64,000 nt of DNA, taken from NCBI RefSeq assembly GCF_001306115.1, contig NZ_LGCL01000016.1:62001-126000 (forward strand), read 5' to 3'. The stretch comes from Ornatilinea apprima (GTDB taxonomy: Bacteria > Chloroflexota > Anaerolineae > Anaerolineales > Anaerolineaceae). Shown here one piece after another: positions 9,749 through 16,193 of the stretch. The position numbers and the translations under genes were made by a program. The stretch's first letter is position 1; every line of letters begins with the position of its first letter. The notes under the pieces are model-generated. The model was not told where the DNA came from, ran no database searches, and worked only from the letters and a program-made list of their open reading frames with translations.

Positions 9749-9762
9749 GTAACCGCGGTTAC
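9749..9762. promoter_or_regulatory. Palindrome GTAACCGCGGTTAC, copy 1 (parS-like)
   Basis: A perfect 14-bp palindrome that overlaps the stop codon of the CE7 esterase gene. Identical copies lie at 11151-11164 and 12640-12653 and I find no others in the window. The copies cluster around a parA/ribbon-helix-helix module, which suggests a partition (centromere-like) or operator site. It differs from the usual chromosomal parS (TGTTTCACGTGAAACA). Confidence 0.6.
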
Positions 9763-10730
9763 GAAAAGATTGTTTTCAAAAACGCGATCTGCTGCCGGAG
9801 GTGGAAAAGCTCACCACCCTCATGGTTGTTGAACTCATAAACACGAATCTCTTTTTCACCGGCATAATGATTGTACGCGGCGAAGACGGTTGAGGGCGGG
9901 CAGGTCTCGTCGCGCAGACCAACTGAGAATAAGGCTTTGGCTTTGGCGCGGACGGCAAAATTGAGGCCGTCGAAATACGAGAGCGTGTGGAAAACAGTCT
10001 CCACCTTATCGCGATGGGTATGGCAGAACTTAACGATCTCGCCGTAAGGGTAACTGTCGATGATCTGCACAGCCCGCCGGTAATGGCAGAGAAAAGGCAC
10101 ATCGGGCATGGCAGCCAGCACTGAGGGCGCCAACCCAGCCACCGCCAGGCTTATCCCACCGCCCTGACTGCCGCCGGTCACCACCACACGATCAGCGTCC
10201 ACGAGTGGATGGCTGGCAGCGGTCTCCACCGCGCGGACCGCGTCCGTCATCAAGCGGCGGTAGTAATAGGTCTCAGGGCTGAGAATGCCGCGCGTCATAA
10301 AGCCGGGAACCTGCGGAGAAGAGGTCGAATCGTCCATGTCGGGGGTATCGCCGTGCGACCAGACACTGCCCTGGCCGCGCGTGTCCATGACCAGGTAAGC
10401 GTACCCGCAGCTGGGAAAGGAGAGCCAATGATATGGAAAGCTGCGTCCGCCGCCGTAGCCGATGAATTCCACCACGCAAGGCAGTTTGCTCTTCTGTCCT
10501 TTAGGGATCATCATCCAGGCTTTGATCGGCTGGCCGGCATAGCCATTAAAAGTAACGTCCCACACGTCCAGGGTTTCAAGTCCAAATTCGGCAGGCACAA
10601 AGCGGGCGTCCAGCGGAAACGCGCGCGCCGCCTCCAGTGTTTTTTGCCAGAAAGCGTCAAAATCGGCAGGCTCTGTACGCTCCGGCTTGTACACTTCAAG
10701 CTCGCTGAGCGGAAAATCAAATTGCGACAC
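9759..10730 (-). CDS. CE7 acetyl xylan esterase / cephalosporin-C deacetylase
   Basis: A 323-residue alpha/beta-hydrolase of the AXE1 (CE7) family, which removes acetyl groups from xylo-oligosaccharides and similar esters. The length matches family members (about 320). The signature residues are visible: RGQG (about 113-116), the nucleophile elbow GGSQGGG (about 180-186), the acid in GLRDETCPP and the catalytic His in NNHEGG near the C-terminus. No signal peptide is seen, so it is cytoplasmic. The start is a GTG at 10728-10730, chosen because GGAGG lies five bases upstream; an earlier GTG at 10742 would put this Shine-Dalgarno inside the gene. Its stop codon overlaps palindrome copy 1. It has no obvious link to the partition genes next to it. 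Confidence 0.92.
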   Translation of the reverse strand: MSQFDFPLSELEVYKPERTEPADFDAFWQKTLEAARAFPLDARFVPAEFGLETLDVWDVTFNGYAGQPIKAWMMIPKGQKSKLPCVVEFIGYGGGRSFPYHWLSFPSCGYAYLVMDTRGQGSVWSHGDTPDMDDSTSSPQVPGFMTRGILSPETYYYRRLMTDAVRAVETAASHPLVDADRVVVTGGSQGGGISLAVAGLAPSVLAAMPDVPFLCHYRRAVQIIDSYPYGEIVKFCHTHRDKVETVFHTLSYFDGLNFAVRAKAKALFSVGLRDETCPPSTVFAAYNHYAGEKEIRVYEFNNHEGGELFHLRQQIAFLKTIFS

Positions 10731-10830
10731 ATTAACCTCCACTTAACAGATGATCGATAAACGATAGCGCAACGCGCAAAACAAGGCTACATCAAACAAT
10801 TTTAGCTTCAATTCAATTTTCAGTGTTTTT

Positions 10831-11052
10831 CCTAAATGCAGATTTTTCACCCTGGCCTGCATGCAGAATTTTCACTCAGGCCAACAGGCAAAAATTTCAT
10901 GCTGGCCTGAGTGCAAAAAATGTCTCCAGGCCAGCGGGCAAAATTTACCTTCTGGCCTGAAGGAAAAAAATGCCCTCAGGGGGTCCTGAAGGCATTTTTT
11001 TCACTCCGAGTGAGTGCAAAATCTGCATCTCTCCTGAATGCAAAATTTGCAC
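10831..11052. repeat. Iteron-like array, nine copies of about 25 bp
   Basis: The gene-free stretch 10731-11160 holds nine degenerate repeats with the core TGCAAAATTT(T)CAC. The TGCA/GGCA (or equivalent) positions are 10837, 10862, 10887, 10912, 10937, 10962, 10991, 11015 and 11039, so spacing is 25 bp for the first six, then 29, 24 and 24. The left arms of copies 2 to 6 alternate between TGGCCTG and its complement CAGGCCA, giving a 50-bp super-period. The A+T-rich cores and regular spacing of about 2.4 helical turns resemble the iterons that replication initiators bind. There are no spacers of unique sequence, so it is not CRISPR. A hairpin terminator (10964-11001) is embedded. The initiator protein that would bind is not proven. 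Confidence 0.75.
10964..11001. terminator. Bidirectional hairpin terminator inside the iteron array
   Basis: An 11-bp outer stem (AAAAAAATGCC at 10964-10974, GGCATTTTTTT at 10991-11001) encloses an inner TCAGG/CCTGA stem, with one unpaired base on each side. The A-run and T-run make it work on both strands. It most likely ends the parA1/ribbon-helix-helix transcript on the minus strand. It also explains the irregular spacing between repeat copies 6 and 7. Confidence 0.75.
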
Positions 11053-11150
11053 GTGATTCCTAATTAACGACTCTTTAAACGACTCTTCCTACAACTTTAA
11101 GAAATAGTCTTCTTAAGAAATTGCTTGACGGGGTCATACCATTGCAATGT

Positions 11151-11164
11151 GTAACCGCGGTTAC
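11151..11164. promoter_or_regulatory. Palindrome GTAACCGCGGTTAC, copy 2 (parS-like)
   Basis: The second exact copy of the 14-bp palindrome. It overlaps the stop codon of the ribbon-helix-helix gene, just as copy 1 overlaps the stop codon of the esterase gene, and lies about 100 bp from the last iteron-like repeat. Confidence 0.6.
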
Positions 11165-11565
11165 GCTTTTTTGCTGCGCTTGCGTTCTTCGGGTTTAATC
11201 CATTTATCCGGGAAAACCAGGTTCCAGTCGTAACGCGGACTGCGAGAAGGTTGCTTCAACTCGCTGAGATCCACTTGCCCCTGATCGTACGCTTCAAAGA
11301 ACTGCAGAAGGGCCAGGGTTACCAGCTGGCTGGCCGGGACGCTGTGTTCTTCAGCCAACGATTTGACCCGCTGGCGCAGAAATGGCGGCAGATCGTAGGT
11401 AGCGCGCTGGTCGCGGCGGGCGCGGATCTTTTGCCGCTCGCGGATTTTCTTTTCACGCTGCCTGCGCGGCAGCTGCGCTTCGGCCTGTTTTTGTTCCATG
11501 CCGGCCAGCAAATCCGCCACAATCGGGTCCAGGATGGGGCGGCGTTCAAATGACTTTTCAGGCAT
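11161..11565 (-). CDS. Ribbon-helix-helix partner of ParA (ParG-like)
   Basis: A 134-residue basic protein. Residues 1-55 are charged and probably flexible (LPRRQREKKIRERQKIRARR). Residues about 55-95 fit a ribbon-helix-helix: strand ATYDLP, helix PFLRQRVKSLAEEHSV, helix PASQLVTLALLQFFEAY. The gene overlaps the end of parA1 by 8 bp, and GGAG lies seven bases before the ATG, so the two are translated together. By analogy with type Ib systems (ParF/ParG, delta/omega), it should bind the centromere and the operator of its own operon and stimulate the ParA ATPase. Candidate targets are the AGGGGCGACCCT repeats upstream of parA1 and the 14-bp palindromes. The residues that would contact ParA cannot be identified by eye. 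Confidence 0.7.
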   Translation of the reverse strand: MPEKSFERRPILDPIVADLLAGMEQKQAEAQLPRRQREKKIRERQKIRARRDQRATYDLPPFLRQRVKSLAEEHSVPASQLVTLALLQFFEAYDQGQVDLSELKQPSRSPRYDWNLVFPDKWIKPEERKRSKKA

Positions 11566-12328
11566 AGGTCATCTCCAATAATTTGTGCAGGGCCTGCCGG
11601 TAACCGCCTACCAGGCGCTGTCCATCCTGGAAACCCACCATCGCCGGGCTGCTGGCAGAGTATTCTTCCAGGGTTTTTCCAAAAGCGGCCGATTCGCGCA
11701 CGCGGGTGTCTTGCGGGACTGGCGGCCAGACGTTGGTGCCGAAAGCGCGCGTAATTTCTTGAAATTGGGTGAGCGTTTCGCGAGTGGTGCGGTCAAAGAA
11801 GGTGGGCAGGATAGCATAGCCTTTGAAGGAATATCCGCGCTGCGCCACCTCTCCCATTGTCAGTAAAATCTCTTTTACACCGTCCACCGCCAGCGCGTCC
11901 AGACGGGTAGGGATGATGACCCAGTCGCTGGCAACCAGGCCGTTGATGTGCAACACATCCAGCGAGGGGGCCAGATCCAGCAGAATGAATTCATAAGAGG
12001 ACGTCTGAAGGGTGTCCAGCAAGATGGATTCACGAAAATCGGAGAGGGTGATCTGGCGTTTGACTTTCTCAGTGCGTTTATCGGACCCGAGAATATCCAG
12101 GTTGGGGCGGGCTGTGATAACCACTTTTTCCAGGCGCTCATCCAGACAGATCAGGCGGTACAGTCCGGGGGTCTTTTCCATTCCCAATGCGATAGCGACA
12201 TGGCCTTGCGGATCGAGATCGACAAGCAGCGTTTTATGACCCAAACGAGCCAGTCCATCCGCGAGGGTGACGGCGGTGGTTGTTTTACCAACGCCGCCTT
12301 TTTGATTGGCAAAAGCGATAATGTTCAT
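11558..12328 (-). CDS. parA: ParA-family partition ATPase (type Ib-like)
   Basis: A 256-residue deviant Walker ATPase of the ParA/Soj/MinD superfamily. It has the KGGVGKTT P-loop (about 10-17, NQKGGVGKTTTAVTLADG), switch I LLVDLDPQGH (about 36-45), and Walker B-like FILLDLAPSLD (about 115-125). It lacks the N-terminal HTH of type Ia ParA, so it matches the short type Ib proteins that pair with ribbon-helix-helix partners; such a gene overlaps its end. It should pattern on the nucleoid and segregate DNA that carries the partner site. A canonical promoter with overlapping operator repeats lies upstream (12383-12475), which fits autoregulation by the partner. It is clearly distinct in sequence from the second ParA at 13871-14722. 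Confidence 0.93.
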   Translation of the reverse strand: MNIIAFANQKGGVGKTTTAVTLADGLARLGHKTLLVDLDPQGHVAIALGMEKTPGLYRLICLDERLEKVVITARPNLDILGSDKRTEKVKRQITLSDFRESILLDTLQTSSYEFILLDLAPSLDVLHINGLVASDWVIIPTRLDALAVDGVKEILLTMGEVAQRGYSFKGYAILPTFFDRTTRETLTQFQEITRAFGTNVWPPVPQDTRVRESAAFGKTLEEYSASSPAMVGFQDGQRLVGGYRQALHKLLEMTYA

Positions 12329-12367
12329 GGGCAGTTGATCCGTGGTGAAAGGAGTTCAAAAAAGACA

Positions 12368-12378
12368 GCAAATTTTGC
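12368..12378 (-). other. Solitary iteron core in the parA1 leader
   Basis: GCAAAATTTGC on the minus strand is identical to the core of the last iteron-like repeat (11040-11050). It lies between the parA1 promoter and its start codon. An 11-bp AT-rich match can be chance, but its place suggests that the iteron-binding protein may also control parA1. Confidence 0.35.
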
Positions 12379-12382
12379 TTCA

Positions 12383-12475
12383 AGGGGCGACCCTTCCTAT
12401 TTTACAGGGTCGCGCCCCCATTTGTCAAGGGTAGACCCTTAGGGGCGACTTTGACATTATATCAGGGTCGCCCCT
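12383..12475 (-). promoter_or_regulatory. parA1 promoter with AGGGGCGACCCT operator repeats
   Basis: On the minus strand a -35 box TTGACA (12423-12428) and a -10 box TAAAAT (12399-12404) are separated by 18 bp. Around them lie repeats of AGGGGCGACCCT or its complement: 12383-12394, 12406-12418 (slightly altered), 12441-12450 (half) and 12464-12475, plus the related AAGGGTAGACCCTT at 12427-12440. One repeat sits between the boxes and one just downstream of the -10, so a bound protein would block RNA polymerase. The natural candidate is the ribbon-helix-helix protein of this operon. The remainder of this 360-bp gap holds a weak 7-bp inverted repeat (12557-12563/12593-12599) and palindrome copy 3. 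Confidence 0.7.
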
Positions 12476-12625
12476 TTGTTAGATCAGAAGGCTTATCAGC
12501 GATTTTGTTCTATCAAGACATAGATCGATATGTCCTCGGAAAAAGAGGGGTAAAAATGGCCGTTTGATTCATTCCATCCATCTATGATATTGACGGCCAA
12601 AGCAGAAATCGACTGGCATTAAAAG

Positions 12626-12667
12626 ACATTCCCCGATTCGTAACCGCGGTTACGAATCGGGGAATGT
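12626..12667. promoter_or_regulatory. Perfect 42-bp palindrome containing GTAACCGCGGTTAC copy 3
   Basis: Bases 12626-12646 are the exact reverse complement of 12647-12667, and the central 14 bp (12640-12653) match the palindromes at 9749 and 11151. It lies 21 bp past the stop codon of parB. As RNA it would fold as a 21-bp stem, so it may also end the parA2-parB transcript, though only a weak T-run (CTTTTAA) follows on the minus strand. As DNA it is a strong candidate centromere or protein-binding site for one of the two partition systems. Confidence 0.7.
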
Positions 12668-12688
12668 GGGGTGTGTGAAAAGGATTGG

Positions 12689-13867
12689 TTATTTCGAATG
12701 GATGCGGACGCGGATCAGGGCGACCAGCTCTTCCAGAAAGGTGAGTGTGTCGGAGGCTTCTTCGCTGGCTGCCAGGTCGTCTGCCACCTGGTCCATCACC
12801 TCTTCCTGGAGCATGCGATCCAGTTCGACCAGCGCGTTGGAAAAGCGGCGAATACCGCTGGTGGCAATTTTTCCAGGGCTGGTTTTGCCTTTTGCGTTTT
12901 TCGCTGGGCGGGCGGCTTGCGCCTGCCCGGGACGCGCCTGGTCATTTTCCGCCAGCGCGCTGACCTCATCGGAGGTCAATTCGTTTTGGATGCTGACTTT
13001 GAGCATCTCTTCCCATTGTTCGGGCGGGAAGGCCAGCACTTCGCGCAGCACGCGCTCGGGCAGGCGATAGCGGTCGGCCATGTCGAGCAGGGTAGAGGGG
13101 AATTGCAGGATGTTGAGCAGCTGCACCATGCGCGGCCGGGTGAGCTGCATGATGGGCTTGATCTGATCCCACAGACCGGCGGGCATGCGCTGGGCGCGCG
13201 CCTGGCGGAAATACTCGTATTCATCGGTGTAAGAACCGTCTGGATTTTTACCCAGCTCAGCCAAAATGAGAGAGGCCACTTCGCAGGCCTGGCTGACAGC
13301 CGAGGGGTTTTCGGCGTGGCGATTTTCCAGCACCTGGCGCTGGCGGGTAGGCTTTTCCACAACCTCAACGCGCAGCAGGGGTTCGTCTTTGCGCTGCTCT
13401 TTAATCATTTGCAGGCAGGCAGCCCAAAAACGGCGCTCGCCCGTCTCGATTAAAAAGATGTAGCTGCCATCCTCGGCCGGAACCCAGGAGCCGGTGATCG
13501 GTTTGATTTGCCCATGCTCTTCAAAAGAAGAACCCATGGCAAGCAGCCGGTCAACGATGGTACGGTGGCCGGCGTCCTGACGGGAGAGGGTAAACCACTC
13601 CGCGGCGGTTTCGTAGCAGTCCAGCTCGCCCGCAAAAAAGGCGTCGCGCAGGGCGGCGGGCAGCAGGCGGCGCGGCTGAAAGCGGTCGGGCAGCATCTGG
13701 CTCGGCTTCAGGCGCTCGATGCGTTCCACCTGCTGAACGGGCTCCACACGCAGCTGGCTTGAGAATAATGAAGAAACATTGGAGGGATCTGGAGCGGGAA
13801 GCGGCTCATCCTGGGGGGCTTGGAAATCGTCAAAGGCGCTGAAACGCTTGCGTTTGCTGGTTGCCAT
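12689..13867 (-). CDS. parB: ParB-family partition protein
   Basis: A 392-residue protein encoded directly after parA2 (3 bp gap, with GGGAGG inside the end of parA2). About residues 45-165 form the ParB/Srx-like N-terminal domain: the signature IETGERRFWAACL (GERR box, near residue 145) is clear, while the second box is unusual (ENRHAENPSAVSQACEVA, near 180). A central helical region (about 190-290) should hold the HTH that reads the parS site, and a long linker with Ala/Lys/Pro (about 300-325) leads to a C-terminal dimerisation region. It should bind a centromere, possibly clamp DNA using CTP as other ParBs do, and stimulate ParA2. It is larger than most chromosomal ParBs (about 290). Confidence 0.85.
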   Translation of the reverse strand: MATSKRKRFSAFDDFQAPQDEPLPAPDPSNVSSLFSSQLRVEPVQQVERIERLKPSQMLPDRFQPRRLLPAALRDAFFAGELDCYETAAEWFTLSRQDAGHRTIVDRLLAMGSSFEEHGQIKPITGSWVPAEDGSYIFLIETGERRFWAACLQMIKEQRKDEPLLRVEVVEKPTRQRQVLENRHAENPSAVSQACEVASLILAELGKNPDGSYTDEYEYFRQARAQRMPAGLWDQIKPIMQLTRPRMVQLLNILQFPSTLLDMADRYRLPERVLREVLAFPPEQWEEMLKVSIQNELTSDEVSALAENDQARPGQAQAARPAKNAKGKTSPGKIATSGIRRFSNALVELDRMLQEEVMDQVADDLAASEEASDTLTFLEELVALIRVRIHSK

Positions 13868-13870
13868 TGA

Positions 13871-14722
13871 TTACCTCCCTGAAACCCGCTGCCAGGTGGC
13901 GTTGAGAACAATTTCAACCAGCTCGGCGTATTCCTGGGTTGCCCGCGAACTGGAGGCGATAGCTTCGCTGGTGCGCGCGCGGGGCGGGCGGTACGTGAAG
14001 ACATCCATGTGGGTGGAATGGGCATAGGCCAGGTCGGTGGATTTGTGAATGGGATTGAAAACCTGGTGGGGGTAGCGGGAAGTCAGCTCGTTGAGAATAT
14101 CGTGGGTTTCGCCGCGCTGTTCGTCGCATAAGGTGGGCAGGTATCCCAACACACGCAGATCGGGCCGGAAGTGCATCCGCACCTGTTCGATGGTCTTTTG
14201 CAGTTCGCGCAAGCCAGAGACGCCCAGATAGCTGGTTTCCACCGGAATGATGACATCGGTGGCGGCAACCAGGGCGTTGACCAGCAAATCGCCAATCGTT
14301 GGAGGCGTGTCAATAATAATGTAGGCAAATTGCGACTGAAGCGGCTCAATGGCGCGCATCAGGCGGCTTTCGTTGGCCATCAGGCTGGGCAAAATGCGCG
14401 AAGCGTCTACCATCGCGTTGCGGTTGCCGGGCAGCAGAAATAGATTGGGATGGTGCTGAGCGTGCTGCAGAAAGCGCTGCGCTGAGGGCGGCGGCGATTC
14501 GGTCAGCAGGGCAGCCAGGGATTGGTGAGCCGGAGCCTCGTGCTGGCCAAAAGCCGAAGCAAGCAGGGCATGCCCCTGCGGATCCATATCAATCAGCAGA
14601 ACTCTTCCCAGGGCGCCGGGTTGATCCTCCAGGCGCAGCGCCAGACCGGCAGCCAGGTTTACCGCGGTTGTGGTTTTTCCCACACCGCCTTTTTCATTTG
14701 CGATGGTGATGGTGATTGCCAT
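13871..14722 (-). CDS. parA: ParA-family ATPase, second copy, paired with ParB
   Basis: A 283-residue ParA/Soj ATPase. The P-loop ANEKGGVGKTTTAVNLAAG lies near residues 8-26, switch I LLIDMDPQGHALLASAFG near 45, and IIIDTPPTIGDLLVNALVA near 135. It also lacks an N-terminal HTH. The operon parA2-parB mirrors the usual chromosomal order. The ATG at 14720-14722 is preferred over one eight codons upstream because GAGGAAG lies just before it. It is expressed divergently from the AAA+ ATPase at 14932 through a shared 209-bp region with operator-like repeats. The partner should be the ParB downstream; cross-talk with the first ParA module is possible but unproven. Confidence 0.93.
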   Translation of the reverse strand: MAITITIANEKGGVGKTTTAVNLAAGLALRLEDQPGALGRVLLIDMDPQGHALLASAFGQHEAPAHQSLAALLTESPPPSAQRFLQHAQHHPNLFLLPGNRNAMVDASRILPSLMANESRLMRAIEPLQSQFAYIIIDTPPTIGDLLVNALVAATDVIIPVETSYLGVSGLRELQKTIEQVRMHFRPDLRVLGYLPTLCDEQRGETHDILNELTSRYPHQVFNPIHKSTDLAYAHSTHMDVFTYRPPRARTSEAIASSSRATQEYAELVEIVLNATWQRVSGR

Positions 14723-14799
14723 GGGCTTCCTCACGAAGATGTACAACAGATGAGTATCATTACCAGAATGAATACCATTTTCAGGACGATATAGTCTAT

Positions 14800-14905
14800 A
14801 TTAGCACAAATGGAGATTAGCTTCAATAAAGTTGTGCTAATTATCATGGGTCTAGCTGTAAGTTGCGCTAATTCTATTGCAATTGAATCGATTCGGTGCA
14901 ATAAT
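14800..14905. promoter_or_regulatory. Divergent promoter region with TTGTGCTAAT operator repeats
   Basis: Between parA2 (minus) and the AAA+ gene (plus) lie ATTAGCACAA (14800-14809), its inverse TTGTGCTAAT (14832-14841) and a variant TTGCGCTAAT (14863-14872). An imperfect 25-bp palindrome centred on GAATCGATTC (14886-14895) with TTGCA/TGCAA ends spans 14878-14902. A plus-strand promoter TTGCAA (14878-14883), 16-17 bp, AATAAT (about 14900-14905) overlaps that palindrome. The regulator could be one of the small DNA-binding proteins of the locus. Confidence 0.5.
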
Positions 14906-14931
14906 AGGGTCAACTTTGGAGGAGATAGCCT

Positions 14932-15756
14932 ATGTTGGATACGTTCAGCGATGATGAGTGGCGTCTTGCGCGCATGGAGCGGCTTGGTCTCAAAGAAGAT
15001 CCTTTCAAATTATCCGCAGACCCGCGTTATTTATACCTCGGAAACGAGCATCTGTCAGTATACCGGCAGGCTTTAGCGGTGATCTCTCGCCGGCGCGGGT
15101 TGGCGTTGATTAATGGGGATATGGGAATGGGCAAAAGCTCACTTGCCCGGCGGCTGTATGATCTCTACGCCTCAGAAGATGGCGTAGAAATTTGCTATAT
15201 CCATACCGCCGCATTCAAGTCGGCGATGGACGCGGCGCGCCAGATCTCCAACGCGCTGAACGTGCCCCCCCAGCGCAGCTTTCAGCGCCAGATGGAAGGG
15301 CTGGAAAAGAAGGTGGCCGAAGCGTACACCGCCAACCGCAACGTAGTGGTGCTGCTGGATGATGCCCAATTAATGAGCGCCGAGGCATTGGAAGTGATTC
15401 ACCGCCTTTACAACTTTGATTACGACTCCAAAGTAGTGCAGGTGCTGGCGTTTGGCCAGCGGGAAATTATTCCCTTATTTGAAGCCAACAAAGCCGTGAA
15501 CGCGCGTGTGTTTGTGCGCCTGGTGCTGCCCCCCTTAACCCTGGCGAGCGCCCTGCAAATGGTGATCTTCCGCCTGCGGGTGGCTGGGCGCAGCGAACCC
15601 CTCATCGATGACGATGCTTTTGAGTTGCTGTACGAACGGTCTGACGGCGTGCCGCGTGAGATCATCCGTCTGTGCGCGCTGGCAACCGACTATCTTCTGA
15701 CCAGTGATGAGCCGTTCATCAATCTGGATATTGTTCAAGAGGTGATTGAGAAATGA
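14932..15756 (+). CDS. ExeA/TniB-like AAA+ ATPase
   Basis: A 274-residue AAA+ protein. Residues about 15-45 (LGLKEDPFKLSADPRYLYLGNEHLSVYRQAL) match the start of ExeA/TniB-type ATPases. Walker A is GDMGMGKSS (about 61-69), Walker B VVVLLDDAQ (about 138-146), and a C-terminal lid region (about 215-265, with DGVPREIIRLCALATDYLL) follows. Family members load or recruit partners on DNA (transposition targets, secretion, phage replication). Here it leads an operon with two DNA-binding proteins and a DnaA domain I protein, so a helicase-loader or initiator-ATPase role is a reasonable inference. No transposase or transposon ends are nearby. GGAGGAG lies eight bases before the ATG. Confidence 0.85.
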   Translation: MLDTFSDDEWRLARMERLGLKEDPFKLSADPRYLYLGNEHLSVYRQALAVISRRRGLALINGDMGMGKSSLARRLYDLYASEDGVEICYIHTAAFKSAMDAARQISNALNVPPQRSFQRQMEGLEKKVAEAYTANRNVVVLLDDAQLMSAEALEVIHRLYNFDYDSKVVQVLAFGQREIIPLFEANKAVNARVFVRLVLPPLTLASALQMVIFRLRVAGRSEPLIDDDAFELLYERSDGVPREIIRLCALATDYLLTSDEPFINLDIVQEVIEK

Positions 15757-16091
15757 CCCCTCCGAGAGCTTCCTCCTCCTCCAAGACGGCCTGGGTTCAG
15801 CTATACGAAGCCCGGTCGATGATCACTGAAATTGAAGTCTCCAGAACACCGGGCAGGCCGCCATCCCCTGTTCCGCGCCGGAAAATCGGCACAACCCTCT
15901 CCCAGGGTGAAATCCATGAGCTGAACAAGTGGCAAAAACGGCTTTCCGACCTGCTTGACCGCAAGGTTTCTACCGGCGAAACGGTGGGAATTTTGGCACG
16001 GGTTTGCTCCGCCCGCCTTGCGCGTATCCAGGATCAGGGAAATCCGAAGACGCTGGAAGACCTGGTGCAGCGAATGATTGGAGAGAAATAA
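15753..16091 (+). CDS. Small ribbon-helix-helix-like DNA-binding protein
   Basis: A 112-residue basic protein whose ATG overlaps the TGA of the AAA+ gene by 4 bp, so they are translationally coupled. Residues 30-45 form a Pro/Arg arm (RTPGRPPSPVPRR). The segment KIGTTLS followed by helices QGEIHELNKWQKRLSDLLDRKV and STGETVGILARVCSARLARI fits a ribbon-helix-helix fold, though I cannot exclude another small helical DNA-binding fold. It may be the operon's regulator or a replication accessory protein. I know no named family for it. Its stop codon lies in a perfect 13-bp inverted repeat (16087-16131). Confidence 0.65.
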   Translation: MTPPRASSSSKTAWVQLYEARSMITEIEVSRTPGRPPSPVPRRKIGTTLSQGEIHELNKWQKRLSDLLDRKVSTGETVGILARVCSARLARIQDQGNPKTLEDLVQRMIGEK

Positions 16092-16175
16092 TTTCTTCCA
16101 AAAATTCGTCAAATAAAAGGAAGAAATTATTAGATCGTGTAGTCATGCAGGGGGAGGCCATCATGGCCCTCCCTT
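16087..16175. repeat. Two back-to-back hairpins between operon genes
   Basis: First, a perfect 13-bp AT-rich inverted repeat (AATAATTTCTTCC at 16087-16099, GGAAGAAATTATT at 16119-16131). Then a GC hairpin with core GGCCATCATGGCC (16156-16168) inside G- and C-runs, followed by CTTGA, a sibling of the hairpin at 5756-5783. No T-run follows, so they may act as processing or pausing signals, or be protein-binding sites, instead of a terminator. Confidence 0.55.
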
Positions 16176-16193
16176 GAGAAAAGGAACAACTGA

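Noticed and set aside
10831..11052. CRISPR array
   Set aside because: The repeats are contiguous, degenerate and about 25 bp long, with no unique spacers, and no cas genes are present.
10731..11160. Standard chromosomal oriC with DnaA boxes
   Set aside because: No TTATNCACA boxes were found in the repeat region and no full-length dnaA or dnaN gene is nearby.
9749..12667. Canonical chromosomal parS sites
   Set aside because: The palindrome GTAACCGCGGTTAC does not match TGTTTCACGTGAAACA, and the latter was not found.
14932..15756. TniB of a Tn7/Tn5053-like transposon
   Set aside because: No transposase, no terminal repeats and no target duplication are seen nearby; the operon partners are replication-like.
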